This document shows, piece by piece, positions 1-4,919 of a DNA stretch of 6,356 nt. The position numbers and the translations under genes were made by a program. The DNA is from Anaerolineales bacterium (lineage in GTDB: Bacteria > Chloroflexota > Anaerolineae > Anaerolineales > UBA6663): the NCBI GenBank assembly GCA_016789165.1, contig JAEURL010000164.1:1-6356 (forward strand). Direction: 5' to 3'. The number at the start of each line of letters is the position of its first letter. The stretch's first letter is position 1. The notes below the pieces were generated by a model. It saw nothing but the letters and a program-made list of their open reading frames with translations, searched no databases and was not told the origin of the DNA.

Positions 1-349
1 GTGTGTCGTCGTCGGCGCCGCTGGTGGCGCCGTCCGCCTTCGCGCTGAGGAAAGTCACGTCGCGGGCGACGAGGGTCAGGTCAACGCGGGCCTCGCCGCC
101 CTCCGGCTGATAGATCTTGGGCAGCAGCAGGGCGCCGGAGACGTGGACCTTGGAGCCCTTGCGCAGGTACTGGGCGCACACCTGGGCCAGGCCGTTGTAG
201 GCCATGACGTTGACCCACAGCGTGCCGTCGCCGAAGGCCGGGTCGACCGCGACCGAGAAGGACGTGTATTCCTTGTCGCTCTTGGTCGTGCCGGTGCGCG
301 GGTCGCGCCCCAGATTGCCGATGACGGTGTAATTCTGGAAGGTAGCCAT
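1..349 (-). CDS. ssb: Single-stranded DNA-binding protein (SSB), C-terminus beyond the window
   Basis: Binds single-stranded DNA during replication, repair and recombination through an OB fold. The visible 116 residues start MATFQNYTVIGNLGRDP, which carries the SSB signature G-N-L-G-R-D-P at residues 11-17. Strand motifs follow: FSVAVD (31-36), W45-V-N-V with a hydrophobic run, then YLRKGSKVHVSG (61-72), the usual K-G-x-x-V-x-V-x-G turn. The OB fold ends near residue 103 and an Asp-rich linker begins (GADDD). The frame stays open to the left edge, so the C-terminal tail and any acidic tip cannot be judged. The ATG at 349 is chosen because the family N-terminus starts there; a weak purine-rich stretch (AAGAGAG) precedes it. 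It lies 34 bp after the stop of the Rad52-like gene on the same strand, so the two are probably co-transcribed. Whether it is chromosomal or plasmid-borne SSB is open. Confidence 0.93.
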   Translation of the reverse strand, partial: MATFQNYTVIGNLGRDPRTGTTKSDKEYTSFSVAVDPAFGDGTLWVNVMAYNGLAQVCAQYLRKGSKVHVSGALLLPKIYQPEGGEARVDLTLVARDVTFLSAKADGATSGADDDT

Positions 350-383
350 GTTGAGACTCTCTTGTTGAATGGAGGGGATGCGG

Positions 384-1493
384 TTAGCGGGCTTGGGCGA
401 TGAGCAGTTCGGCGGCCTGCTTGAGGGTCTGGCCGTCCGGGCGACCGGCGTCCGGGGTCCATTCCCGGGCGATCCGGGTCACGAACTTCTGGCCGGCCGG
501 GGTCGCCATGAGCTGGCCGAAGGTCTGGCCGCGGAAGTCAGGCCGGTCGCTGGCCCCGAGAGTGCAGACGACGGCTTTAGCTTCGTCCAGCGTGCGCGGC
601 ATGCCCGGTTGGGCAGCCGGCTCCGCCGCTGGCGCGGACCCGTTCTTGCCGTTCTTAGCGGCCGGAGCCGTGGTCGTCGCCGCGCCGCGGTCTTTCAGCG
701 CGGACTCGAGGCCGGGGCCGGCCGGCACCGCCCATTTCGGCAGCACCGGTGCCTGCTTGAACTGGCGCTTGTCGGCGTCCCAGTCCAGCCACTGCTTCGG
801 CAGCGAGTACAGATAGCGCCCGACGCCCCACAGCACGGCGGCGCGTTTCAGGCCGTCGCTGGCCGTGCCTTTGACGGCCTTCATCTGCTCGTCGTCGTTG
901 TCCGAGTCGGAGCCGCCGACGAAGCCGACGTCCCATTTCCAGCGCCACTGCCCGTCCTGCGGGTGGCGCAGGCCGAGGCCCGTGATCAGCTGGCCGGCGG
1001 CTTCGCGGTGCTCGACCTGCCAGTTGAACGCGCCGACGACCTCGTCCAGCCGGTCCATTACGTCGCGGGCGTCGATGTAGGCCACGGCCATCGCCCGGGC
1101 CTTGTCCTTGCTGATAGTCTGCGGCTTCCAGGACACCTGGCTGGCCGGGAACGGGGCCCGCAGCCGCTGGACCAGGCTTTCCAGTGTCGGCCCGGCCGGC
1201 TGCGGCTTCGGCCCAGTGGTCGGTGCGGCGTCCTTCGGCTCGATGGTCAGGCGCACCGCCTCGATGTGCTTGCAGAGCAGGCCCTGTTTGGCGCAGGTCT
1301 GGGTGAAGTCCGGGCAGGTGCAGGCCCAGTCCGGCGCGCGGGTGATGGTGTACGGGCCGCTCTCGCCGTTGCGCACCTCCCAGGCGCCGGCCGCGAGCGC
1401 GGTCACAATCAATTCGCCGCGTTCGAGCGCCTGCCGGGCGCGGTCGGTGCGGCCCGCCTGTGGCGATCCGGGCGCGCGTTCGTCTTGGCTCAT
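384..1493 (-). CDS. SWIM zinc-finger and Rad52/DdrA-like single-strand annealing protein
   Basis: Probable recombination mediator that anneals complementary single strands, by homology to the Rad52/Rad22/DdrA family. Numbered from MSQDE (369 aa), residues about 48-80 form a SWIM zinc finger, C-x-C-x13-C-x-H (C58, C60, C74, H76), a motif used for DNA or protein binding. Residues about 104-235 are the Rad52-like core, ending in the conserved block KGTASDGLKRAAVLWGVGRY (208-227). An Ala/Pro/Gly/Lys linker (about 258-298) leads to a C-terminal helical domain (299-369, TLDEAK to the end) containing TFGQLMATPAGQKF, which I do not assign. The start at 1493 is preferred over an in-frame ATG at 1499 because the AAGGA ribosome site at 1501-1507 is then 7 nt away; the alternative adds only M-R. 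The gene heads a pair with the downstream SSB, fitting an annealase working on SSB-coated DNA. The family call is strong; the exact role is inferred. Confidence 0.88.
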   Translation of the reverse strand: MSQDERAPGSPQAGRTDRARQALERGELIVTALAAGAWEVRNGESGPYTITRAPDWACTCPDFTQTCAKQGLLCKHIEAVRLTIEPKDAAPTTGPKPQPAGPTLESLVQRLRAPFPASQVSWKPQTISKDKARAMAVAYIDARDVMDRLDEVVGAFNWQVEHREAAGQLITGLGLRHPQDGQWRWKWDVGFVGGSDSDNDDEQMKAVKGTASDGLKRAAVLWGVGRYLYSLPKQWLDWDADKRQFKQAPVLPKWAVPAGPGLESALKDRGAATTTAPAAKNGKNGSAPAAEPAAQPGMPRTLDEAKAVVCTLGASDRPDFRGQTFGQLMATPAGQKFVTRIAREWTPDAGRPDGQTLKQAAELLIAQAR

Positions 1494-1500
1494 TCTCATC

Positions 1501-1507
1501 TTCCTTT
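1501..1507 (-). promoter_or_regulatory. Ribosome binding site deciding the Rad52-like start
   Basis: On the minus strand an AAAGGAA purine tract precedes two in-frame ATGs. The ATG at 1499 is almost adjacent to it, while the ATG at 1493 is about 7 nt away, the usual spacing. This supports MSQDE rather than MRMSQDE as the N-terminus. Confidence 0.6.
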
Positions 1508-1537
1508 CTCATCTTGGAGTTTGGGTGGAACAGAACA

Positions 1538-1553
1538 CCCGCCGGTTGGCGGG
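1538..1553. repeat. Perfect 6-bp hairpin CCCGCC-GGTT-GGCGGG
   Basis: Perfect inverted repeat with a 4-nt loop, upstream of the Rad52-like gene on its 5' side. No U-tract follows on either strand. It is one of a series of hairpins filling the spacers between 1500 and 2730. Confidence 0.55.
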
Positions 1554-1633
1554 CGCACGAAAGCCGGCTACAACGCCAGCATCTGGATCGCGCGTCAGGG
1601 ACGACGCGGGATTCAACGCGATGAGAAGGGAAA

Positions 1634-1648
1634 GTGGCCGTCGGCCAC
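1634..1648. repeat. Perfect 6-bp hairpin GTGGCC-GTC-GGCCAC
   Basis: Short perfect inverted repeat in the 236-bp non-coding spacer (1494-1729) between the 43-aa membrane microprotein and the Rad52-like gene. No other coding signal is visible in that spacer. Confidence 0.45.
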
Positions 1649-1685
1649 AGGCCGGCCGCCCAGAAGGCTGAGCGATCCGCCTGTG

Positions 1686-1721
1686 GGGGCCAGGCGTTGG
1701 GTTTGACCAACGCCTGGCCCC
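1686..1721. repeat. Perfect 15-bp inverted repeat just downstream of the 43-aa gene
   Basis: Arms GGGGCCAGGCGTTGG (1686-1700) and its exact complement (1707-1721) enclose the 6-nt loop GTTTGA. It begins 8 bp after the stop codon of the microprotein gene on the minus strand. That is where a terminator or an mRNA 3'-end stabiliser would be, but no U-run follows, so factor-independent termination is not clearly supported. It is the longest perfect stem in the window. Confidence 0.8.
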
Positions 1722-1729
1722 GGCTCAAG

Positions 1730-1861
1730 TCAGCGGTCGACGTACTCCTTCAGGCGCTGGTCGATCGCGGCCCGGGTGCGCGCATAGTGCAGCACCCAGA
1801 CCGCGTGCGCGACCGGCACGCCGATGAATACGCCGGCTGCCACCATGATCACGATCTCCAC
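1730..1861 (-). CDS. 43-aa single-span membrane microprotein, paralogue of the 2064-2198 gene
   Basis: Unknown function. GTG start at 1861, chosen because AGGAGG sits 6 nt upstream; a longer reading of the frame lacks any such signal. Residues about 3-24 (IVIMVAAGVFIGVPVAHAVW) form one hydrophobic segment. A polar, charged tail follows, HYARTRAAIDQRLKEYVDR, which looks amphipathic. From the shared Trp onward 15 of 22 aligned residues match the neighbouring 44-aa protein, including W-V-L-x-Y-A-R and A-I-D-x-R-L-K-x-Y-V-x-R, and the DNA is also alike over this part, so the two arose by duplication. It lies between SSB-like and Rad52-like genes on the same strand. It could be a membrane anchor, a regulator or a toxin-like peptide; nothing in the sequence decides. 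Confidence 0.72.
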   Translation of the reverse strand: MEIVIMVAAGVFIGVPVAHAVWVLHYARTRAAIDQRLKEYVDR

Positions 1862-1930
1862 CGAAGGCCTCCTGACGATGAATTGAGCGGCACGGCGGGC
1901 CGATCCCGGATTGAAGGCGGGATCAGCCCG

Positions 1931-2002
1931 GCCGGTCTGGGTTGGAGAGCACTCCGGCCCGGAGTAATCTCTGGCTCGGAGTAATCTCCGGCCCAGACCG
2001 GC
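1931..2002. repeat. Nested palindrome: 11-bp arms enclosing ACTCCGG-C-CCGGAGT
   Basis: The arms GCCGGTCTGGG (1931-1941) and CCCAGACCGGC (1992-2002) are perfect complements 50 nt apart. Between them lies a smaller palindrome at 1951-1965 and a tandem repeat at 1960-1993. The block occupies the middle of the 202-bp spacer between the two microprotein genes. It may be a protein-binding site or RNA structure; its function is unknown. Confidence 0.65.
1960..1993. repeat. Two tandem 17-bp units starting CGGAGTAATCTC
   Basis: Units at 1960-1976 and 1977-1993 share the first 12 bases exactly and 15 of 17 overall. They sit inside the 11-bp inverted repeat. A tandem pair within a palindrome resembles an operator or iteron-like site, but two copies alone prove neither. 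Confidence 0.6.
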
Positions 2003-2025
2003 ACTCAGGGCGTATAGCCCTGAGT
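2003..2025. repeat. Perfect 9-bp hairpin ACTCAGGGC-GTATA-GCCCTGAGT
   Basis: Perfect stem with a 5-nt loop, abutting the preceding nested palindrome and lying 39 bp past the stop of the 44-aa gene on the minus strand. It could mark the 3' end of that message. No U-tract follows. Confidence 0.65.
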
Positions 2026-2063
2026 CCGTGGCGCTCTTCTTCAGGAGGGTGCAGCCGGGTTGG

Positions 2064-2198
2064 CTACCGCTGCACGTAGTCCTTGAGGCGCTCGTCGATC
2101 GCGCACTGGCCGGAGCGGGCATACGCCAGCACCCACAGGCCGTGCGTGATCAGGCCGAGCGCGAGCAGGGCGCCGAGGATGGAGAGAAACGTGATCAT
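2064..2198 (-). CDS. 44-aa single-span membrane microprotein, paralogue of the 1730-1861 gene
   Basis: Unknown function. The ATG at 2198 gives MITFLSILGALLALGLITHG, one hydrophobic helix, then WVLAYAR and a polar tail ending AIDERLKDYVQR. The start is set by similarity in length and layout to the 43-aa paralogue; the ribosome site is weak (CGAG in CCAAGACGAGACCACC). The same frame stays open upstream to an ATG at 2360, but that extension crosses a 13-bp hairpin and has no counterpart in the paralogue. Each protein has a single transmembrane segment and an acidic-basic amphipathic tail, with no signal-peptidase motif or lipobox. Retention of the tail in both copies suggests that it is the working part. 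Neighbours are SSB and Rad52-like genes on the same strand. Confidence 0.7.
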   Translation of the reverse strand: MITFLSILGALLALGLITHGLWVLAYARSGQCAIDERLKDYVQR

Positions 2199-2319
2199 GG
2201 TGGTCTCGTCTTGGAAGATGGGCTGACCCTGCAGCCCGAAAGTGGAAGCCGCCGGCAAACTCATCGGGTGCCGGGATCTCAGCTTGGTTCCGGCCACATA
2301 GCCAGAACGCTTGAAAGCG

Positions 2320-2355
2320 AACACGCCTGAAACCGGGTTCGATTTCAGGCGTGTT
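2320..2355. repeat. Perfect 13-bp inverted repeat, 10-nt loop
   Basis: AACACGCCTGAAA (2320-2332) pairs exactly with TTTCAGGCGTGTT (2343-2355) around CCGGGTTCGA. It lies upstream of the 44-aa gene on the minus strand, directly after a copy of the CCAAGATGAG repeat. It could be a leader structure or the terminator of an unseen upstream transcript. On the minus strand it is followed by GCTTTC, not a clear U-run. Confidence 0.75.
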
Positions 2356-2425
2356 CTCATCTTGGATACTCAGCACAGGTATGAGTCTGCTCCGGGGCGT
2401 GCTGGTGGGCCGGATCGGAGCAGGT

Positions 2426-2446
2426 GGACCGCCTTCCGGGCGGTCC
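2426..2446. repeat. Perfect 8-bp hairpin GGACCGCC-TTCCG-GGCGGTCC
   Basis: Perfect stem with a 5-nt loop in gene-free DNA. One of the spacer hairpin series. Confidence 0.55.
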
Positions 2447-2497
2447 GTAAATGGAGCTCAGCTTGGCCGCGAGTACCCCCCATGGCGGTGTCAGAAA

Positions 2498-2526
2498 GCC
2501 GGCTGGCCGCGGTCAGGCCAGCCGGC
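2498..2526. repeat. Perfect 11-bp inverted repeat GCCGGCTGGCC
   Basis: Left arm 2498-2508 and right arm 2516-2526 pair perfectly around GCGGTCA. It lies in gene-free DNA with no U-tract on either side. Confidence 0.65.
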
Positions 2527-2707
2527 AGAGCAGAAGTCCGGGACTTGAGCGGGGATCCCGGCGGGCGAAGGGCGGCGTCATGATCTGCAGCGCGTGCGCA
2601 GCGCGCGAGCAGACATCGCCGGCGAAGCAATCCTGTGCGTGATGCTCAAGCCACTCAAAGCCGCACAGAATCAAGGTGGCGCGTCAGGCTTGACCCTGTT
2701 GGCCTCC

Positions 2708-2724
2708 GCCCTCGAAACGAGGGC
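2708..2724. repeat. Perfect 7-bp hairpin GCCCTCG-AAA-CGAGGGC
   Basis: Tight GC-rich stem with an AAA loop, about 230 bp beyond the stop of the SSB-like gene on the minus strand. It could end that message, though no U-run follows. Confidence 0.5.
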
Positions 2725-2952
2725 CTGCAGGCGCGCGCCGGTAGGATTATCAAGTTAGGGAATTTGGAAGGCAGCCGGTTGGCGGCGGCACGCATGGCGT
2801 CCGCCGGGGCTGGTTCCCAAGGTGGGGTTGTCCGGGGCGCCATCAGAGAGGCAGTGCCTCGGCGGCCAGGACGCTCATCGCTGATCCGGCGCCGGCCGTG
2901 ATGGGCCGGCGGGCGCGGATGTTTGGAAAGGTGCGGACGGGCCAGGCCAGGA

Positions 2953-3465
2953 TCAGGCGTCGGCCGGCTGTTCCTGGGCTGGTTCGGGTTTGGGCTCCGC
3001 GCTGGCGGGGGGTGCCTCCCCGCCATTCTTTGAGCGGCGCGGCTTCGGCGCCGGCTCGGCGGCCCTGCTCGGCCGGTTTAGGTCGGGCACGATCGCGATC
3101 CGCTCGGCCATGATCTCGGTGACGACGCGGGTGAGTGTGATCTGCTCGGTCGTTTCGTCTCCGACGGCCAGCGCACCGGTCGGGCCATGTGCGCGCAGCA
3201 GGAAAGCTTTCAGGTTCTCCTCGTGCTCGCGGCTTTGCAGAAACCCGTGCACCCGGACGCGCATGCCCTGCCGGAACTGCACCGGGAGCACCCCCAGGAC
3301 CTGGGCCGAGGCCCGGACTGTGAAGTAGTCCGAGGCGTCCCGCGGTCCGGAGCCCTTGCGGCTGCGCAACAGGTCCCGGTCGACACCCAGGCGAAACAGC
3401 GTGTCGCTCGACCAGCGCCAGGAGTTCCCGATCACAGTGCCTTCAACGGCGACCTCGTTCAACAT
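2953..3465 (-). CDS. SSB-like OB-fold protein with Pro/Ala/Lys-rich tail
   Basis: Likely a divergent single-stranded-DNA-binding protein. The 170-aa product opens MLNEVAVEGTVIGNSWRW, the SSB first-strand pattern (N-x-V-x-V-x-G-x-V). It continues with FRLGVDRD (24-31), DYFTVRAS (46-53), then QGMRVRVHGFLQSRE (66-80), matching the SSB G-x-R-V-x-V-x-G-x-L-x-x-R turn, and a strand at ERIAIVPDL (121-129). The OB fold spans about 1-128. Residues 130-170 are a low-complexity Pro/Ala/Glu/Lys tail ending QPADA, without the canonical acidic D-D-D-I-P-F tip that recruits repair partners. The ATG at 3465 is chosen for its GGGAGG site 4 nt upstream; the frame also runs to 3507, but that reading crosses this site. 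It is the first gene after the promoter and leader at 3516-3598. It differs clearly from the SSB at the left edge, so the cluster has two SSB types. Confidence 0.8.
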   Translation of the reverse strand: MLNEVAVEGTVIGNSWRWSSDTLFRLGVDRDLLRSRKGSGPRDASDYFTVRASAQVLGVLPVQFRQGMRVRVHGFLQSREHEENLKAFLLRAHGPTGALAVGDETTEQITLTRVVTEIMAERIAIVPDLNRPSRAAEPAPKPRRSKNGGEAPPASAEPKPEPAQEQPADA

Positions 3466-3515
3466 TTGACCTCCCTTCCAGACAGAGGCGCGCCAGGCCG
3501 CCTCCATCCGGAAAC

Positions 3516-3556
3516 AAAAAAGCGCGCCGCGGACCCGTCTGGTCCCTGCGGTGCGC
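3516..3556 (-). terminator. Intrinsic terminator hairpin with U6, in the leader of the SSB-like gene
   Basis: On the minus strand a GC-rich stem (3556 to 3522) is followed by six T residues (3521-3516). The stem pairs GCGC, a G-U, CCGC and GGACC with a small bulge around a 5-nt loop. This is the best factor-independent terminator in the window. It lies 50 bp before the ATG of the SSB-like gene and just after a strong promoter on the same strand, so it may act as an attenuator. Otherwise it stops transcripts entering from the insertion sequence. Confidence 0.75.
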
Positions 3557-3570
3557 TCTCGGTTGTGAGC

Positions 3571-3598
3571 ATTATGCGGCGGTTTGAGGGGAAGTCAA
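3571..3598 (-). promoter_or_regulatory. Sigma70-type promoter TTGACT-16 bp-CATAAT
   Basis: On the minus strand, -35 TTGACT occupies 3598-3593 and -10 CATAAT occupies 3576-3571. Each matches the consensus at 5 of 6 positions, with 16-bp spacing. Transcription would start near 3563-3565, a few bases before the terminator hairpin, and would serve the SSB-like gene at 3465. It is the only clear promoter pair I found for the leftward cluster. Confidence 0.65.
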
Positions 3599-3625
3599 TG
3601 GGGTGGCGCGAAGAAGGTCACAGTT

Positions 3626-3643
3626 GCCGCAATTGGCGCAATT
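3626..3643. repeat. Tandem 9-bp repeat GCCGCAATT-GGCGCAATT
   Basis: Two adjacent units differ at one position and lie 27 bp upstream of the -35 box of the leftward promoter. They may be an operator. They may also be a remnant of the terminal repeats of the IS21-type element whose istA starts beyond the IS3 insertion; such elements often carry repeated end sequences. Neither reading is proven. Confidence 0.4.
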
Positions 3644-3672
3644 TGGGCGACACGAGCCCCTACCCCTTAAGG

Positions 3673-3714
3673 TGGACCCCTTCGTCAAGACACAAAAGTG
3701 GCCTGAGTTAAGGT
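3673..3714. repeat. IS3 terminal inverted repeat, orfB-side end
   Basis: Aligned without gaps to the other end, three blocks are identical: TGGACCCC at the tip, AGACACAAAA at bases 16-25 and GTTAAGGT at bases 35-42. The intervening bases differ. Such block conservation is typical of transposase-binding ends. Confidence 0.85.
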
Positions 3715-4043
3715 GGGTTTTTCCTTTCTGAGCGAGTGATGGATTTTCCGCTGGTGCTACGTCGTTCACAGTCTGTTCCTTCGCCGCGATCATACGCGGA
3801 GCTCTTGGTCGTTGGTCCGGTGGCTCCAGGGCGGTGCTGCCGCCGTGCGGAATAAATGCTGACCCGCAAGGCGAGCCGCCCTTCCGTGCCCCCTGGGGCA
3901 CGGGCGGCGCGGCCTTGCGCATCGGCGCTTTATGCCAAACGGTCGCGACCCTGGAAACATGGGCCGGCGGCCAAACACTCGCGTGCGGTTCGCGGTGAAG
4001 GGTGACGGGGAGGCGCCCCGACGCTGGCTTTCGAGAGAACCGG
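3715..4043. other. Non-coding tail of the IS3 element
   Basis: About 330 bp between the orfB stop and the terminal repeat. Open frames here are Arg/Pro-rich antisense or run-on readings without ribosome sites. The main structure is the 82-nt imperfect palindrome at 3852-3933. No passenger gene is recognisable. Confidence 0.55.
3852..3933. repeat. 82-nt imperfect palindrome within the IS3 element
   Basis: Matching arm blocks from outside inward are ATAAA/TTTAT, CGCAAGGC (3865-3872)/GCCTTGCG (3912-3919), GCCGC (3875-3879)/GCGGC (3904-3908) and CCGTGCCCC (3884-3892)/GGGGCACGG (3895-3903), with small internal loops. It could fold into one long hairpin on either strand. It lies 110 bp or more past the orfB stop. 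Candidates are a transcription barrier, a structured RNA or a palindromic element inserted earlier. Confidence 0.65.
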
Positions 4044-4909
4044 TTAATGGATCGAGCGTGAGGGGGCCTCCTGCTGGAAGTAGAGTTGGGCCGGCGTGCG
4101 ATAGCCGAGGGCTTGATGCAGCCGCTGATGGTTGTAGAACTCGAAGTAGCGGGCCAGGGCCAGCCGGGCTTCGCGGGGTGAGGCGTAGTCATGCAGATAG
4201 ACTTCTTCGTACTTGACGGTGCGCCAGAGGCGTTCCGTGAAGATGTTATCGAGGGCCCGACCCTTCCCATCCATGCTGATCTGGACCTGGCGGGCTTGCA
4301 GCAGATCGATGTACTGCGGGCTGGTGAAGTGACTGCCCTGATCGCTGTTGCAGATCTGGGGCGTCGCCTGCGCCAAGGCGCGCTCGACCGCCGCCAGCAC
4401 AAAGCCCAGTTCCAGGCTTTGATCAAGTTCCCAGCTCACGACATACCGCGAAAACCAGTCCAAAACCGCCACCAGATAGAGCCAGCCGCCGTTCAAACGG
4501 ATGTATGTGACACCTGCACTTGCGCTGCGCGCAAGCGCGGTGCAAGTGTGTCCGTCCCCCAGACGTGATTGGGGTGGGCGACCGTCAGCCGGCGCAAGAG
4601 ATACGGGAACGTGCGATGGGCCAGCGCCCGTTGGCTCAGGTTCGGGCCAGGGCTGATCGCCACCAGGCCCATTTCACGCATATGGCGCTGGACGGCTTTC
4701 CGATTGATCACCATCTCGGCATTCAAGACGGCCGTGATCTTGCGGGAGCCGTAGAACGGACAGGCGGTGTAGATCTCGTCGATGCGCCGCTTGATCCGAA
4801 GCTCTTCGGCGCTGGGCGGCAACGGCTGGTAATACAGCCCCGAACGGCTCAGGCTAAGCAGCTCCGCCTGCGTGCTGAGCGCCAGTTCGCCGGCGTCTTC
4901 GTCGAGCAT
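4044..4909 (-). pseudogene. IS3-family transposase orfB (DDE integrase), split by a 38-bp insertion
   Basis: Catalytic subunit of an IS3 transposase. The N-terminal part (4909 to about 4549) begins MLDEDAGELALSTQAELLSL and carries the HTH_21 region (LSRSGLYYQP, IKRRIDEIYTACPFYGSRKI) up to HPNHVWGTD. The C-terminal part (4510 to 4044) resumes ITYIRLNGGWLYLVAVLDWF, then SDQGSHFTS and NIFTERLWRTVKYEEVYL. The catalytic triad is D of GTD, D of SDQG and E of FTERLW, with exactly 35 residues between the last two. A 38-bp palindromic insertion at 4511-4548 directly follows the first Asp codon region, shifts the frame and brings a stop near 4493. Without it the gene would be 275 aa in one frame. The C-terminal half has no proper ATG start (its frame opens at TTG). 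As it stands the protein cannot be active. Confidence 0.9.
4511..4548. repeat. 38-bp palindromic insertion in orfB
   Basis: Removal of exactly these bases restores codons for V-W-G-T-D-I-T-Y-I-R, the IS3 consensus at the first catalytic Asp. The insert reads as arm CACCTGCA, stem CTTGCGC, loop TGC, stem GCGCAAG, 5-nt bulge CGCGG, then arm TGCAAGTG (one mismatch to the first arm). It folds as a 15-bp imperfect hairpin. No second copy occurs in this window, and no target duplication is evident. It may be a miniature palindromic element of the REP or small-dispersed-repeat kind. Confidence 0.8.
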
Positions 4910-4919
4910 GGCGCGGCGC

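Larger units (their letters stand above)
2199..2952. other. Non-coding spacer of about 750 bp, rich in hairpins
   Basis: I see no convincing gene here. The short open frames on both strands are Arg/Pro/Ala-rich, lack ribosome sites and resemble no family. The region holds four strong perfect inverted repeats (2320-2355, 2426-2446, 2498-2526, 2708-2724) and three or four copies of the 10-mer CTCRKCTTGG. A GATAAT-like -10 on the minus strand (2746-2751) has no matching -35. It may hold small RNAs or decayed genes. Confidence 0.5.

Noticed and set aside
369..1706. 445-aa open frame on the plus strand
   Set aside because: Runs antisense through the whole SWIM-Rad52 gene, is Arg/Gly/Ala-rich with no family motif, and reflects high-GC third-position bias.
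1686..1721. 15-bp hairpin as a classical intrinsic terminator
   Set aside because: Position fits, but no U-tract follows on either strand, so it is listed only as an inverted repeat.
655..1728. 357-aa open frame on the minus strand
   Set aside because: Off-frame reading of the Rad52-like gene; low-complexity Arg-rich product, no ribosome site.
2064..2360. 98-aa version of the 44-aa microprotein
   Set aside because: The N-terminal extension crosses a 13-bp hairpin, has no ribosome site and is absent from the paralogue.
1508..2466. CRISPR-like array from the repeated 10-mers
   Set aside because: Repeats are too short, irregularly spaced (about 70 to 700 bp) and not separated by uniform spacers.
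2278..2466. A third microprotein paralogue behind the CTCAGCTTGG copies
   Set aside because: No W-V-L-x-Y-A-R or A-I-D-x-R-L-K-like tail can be read in any frame there.
2451..2642. Small plus-strand open frame, and the shorter MICSACAAREQ reading within it
   Set aside because: No ribosome site, overlaps a perfect hairpin, no similarity recognised.
3572..4426. 284-aa open frame on the minus strand spanning the IS3 end
   Set aside because: Off-frame in the orfB half and runs across the terminal repeat into the flank; no domain recognisable.
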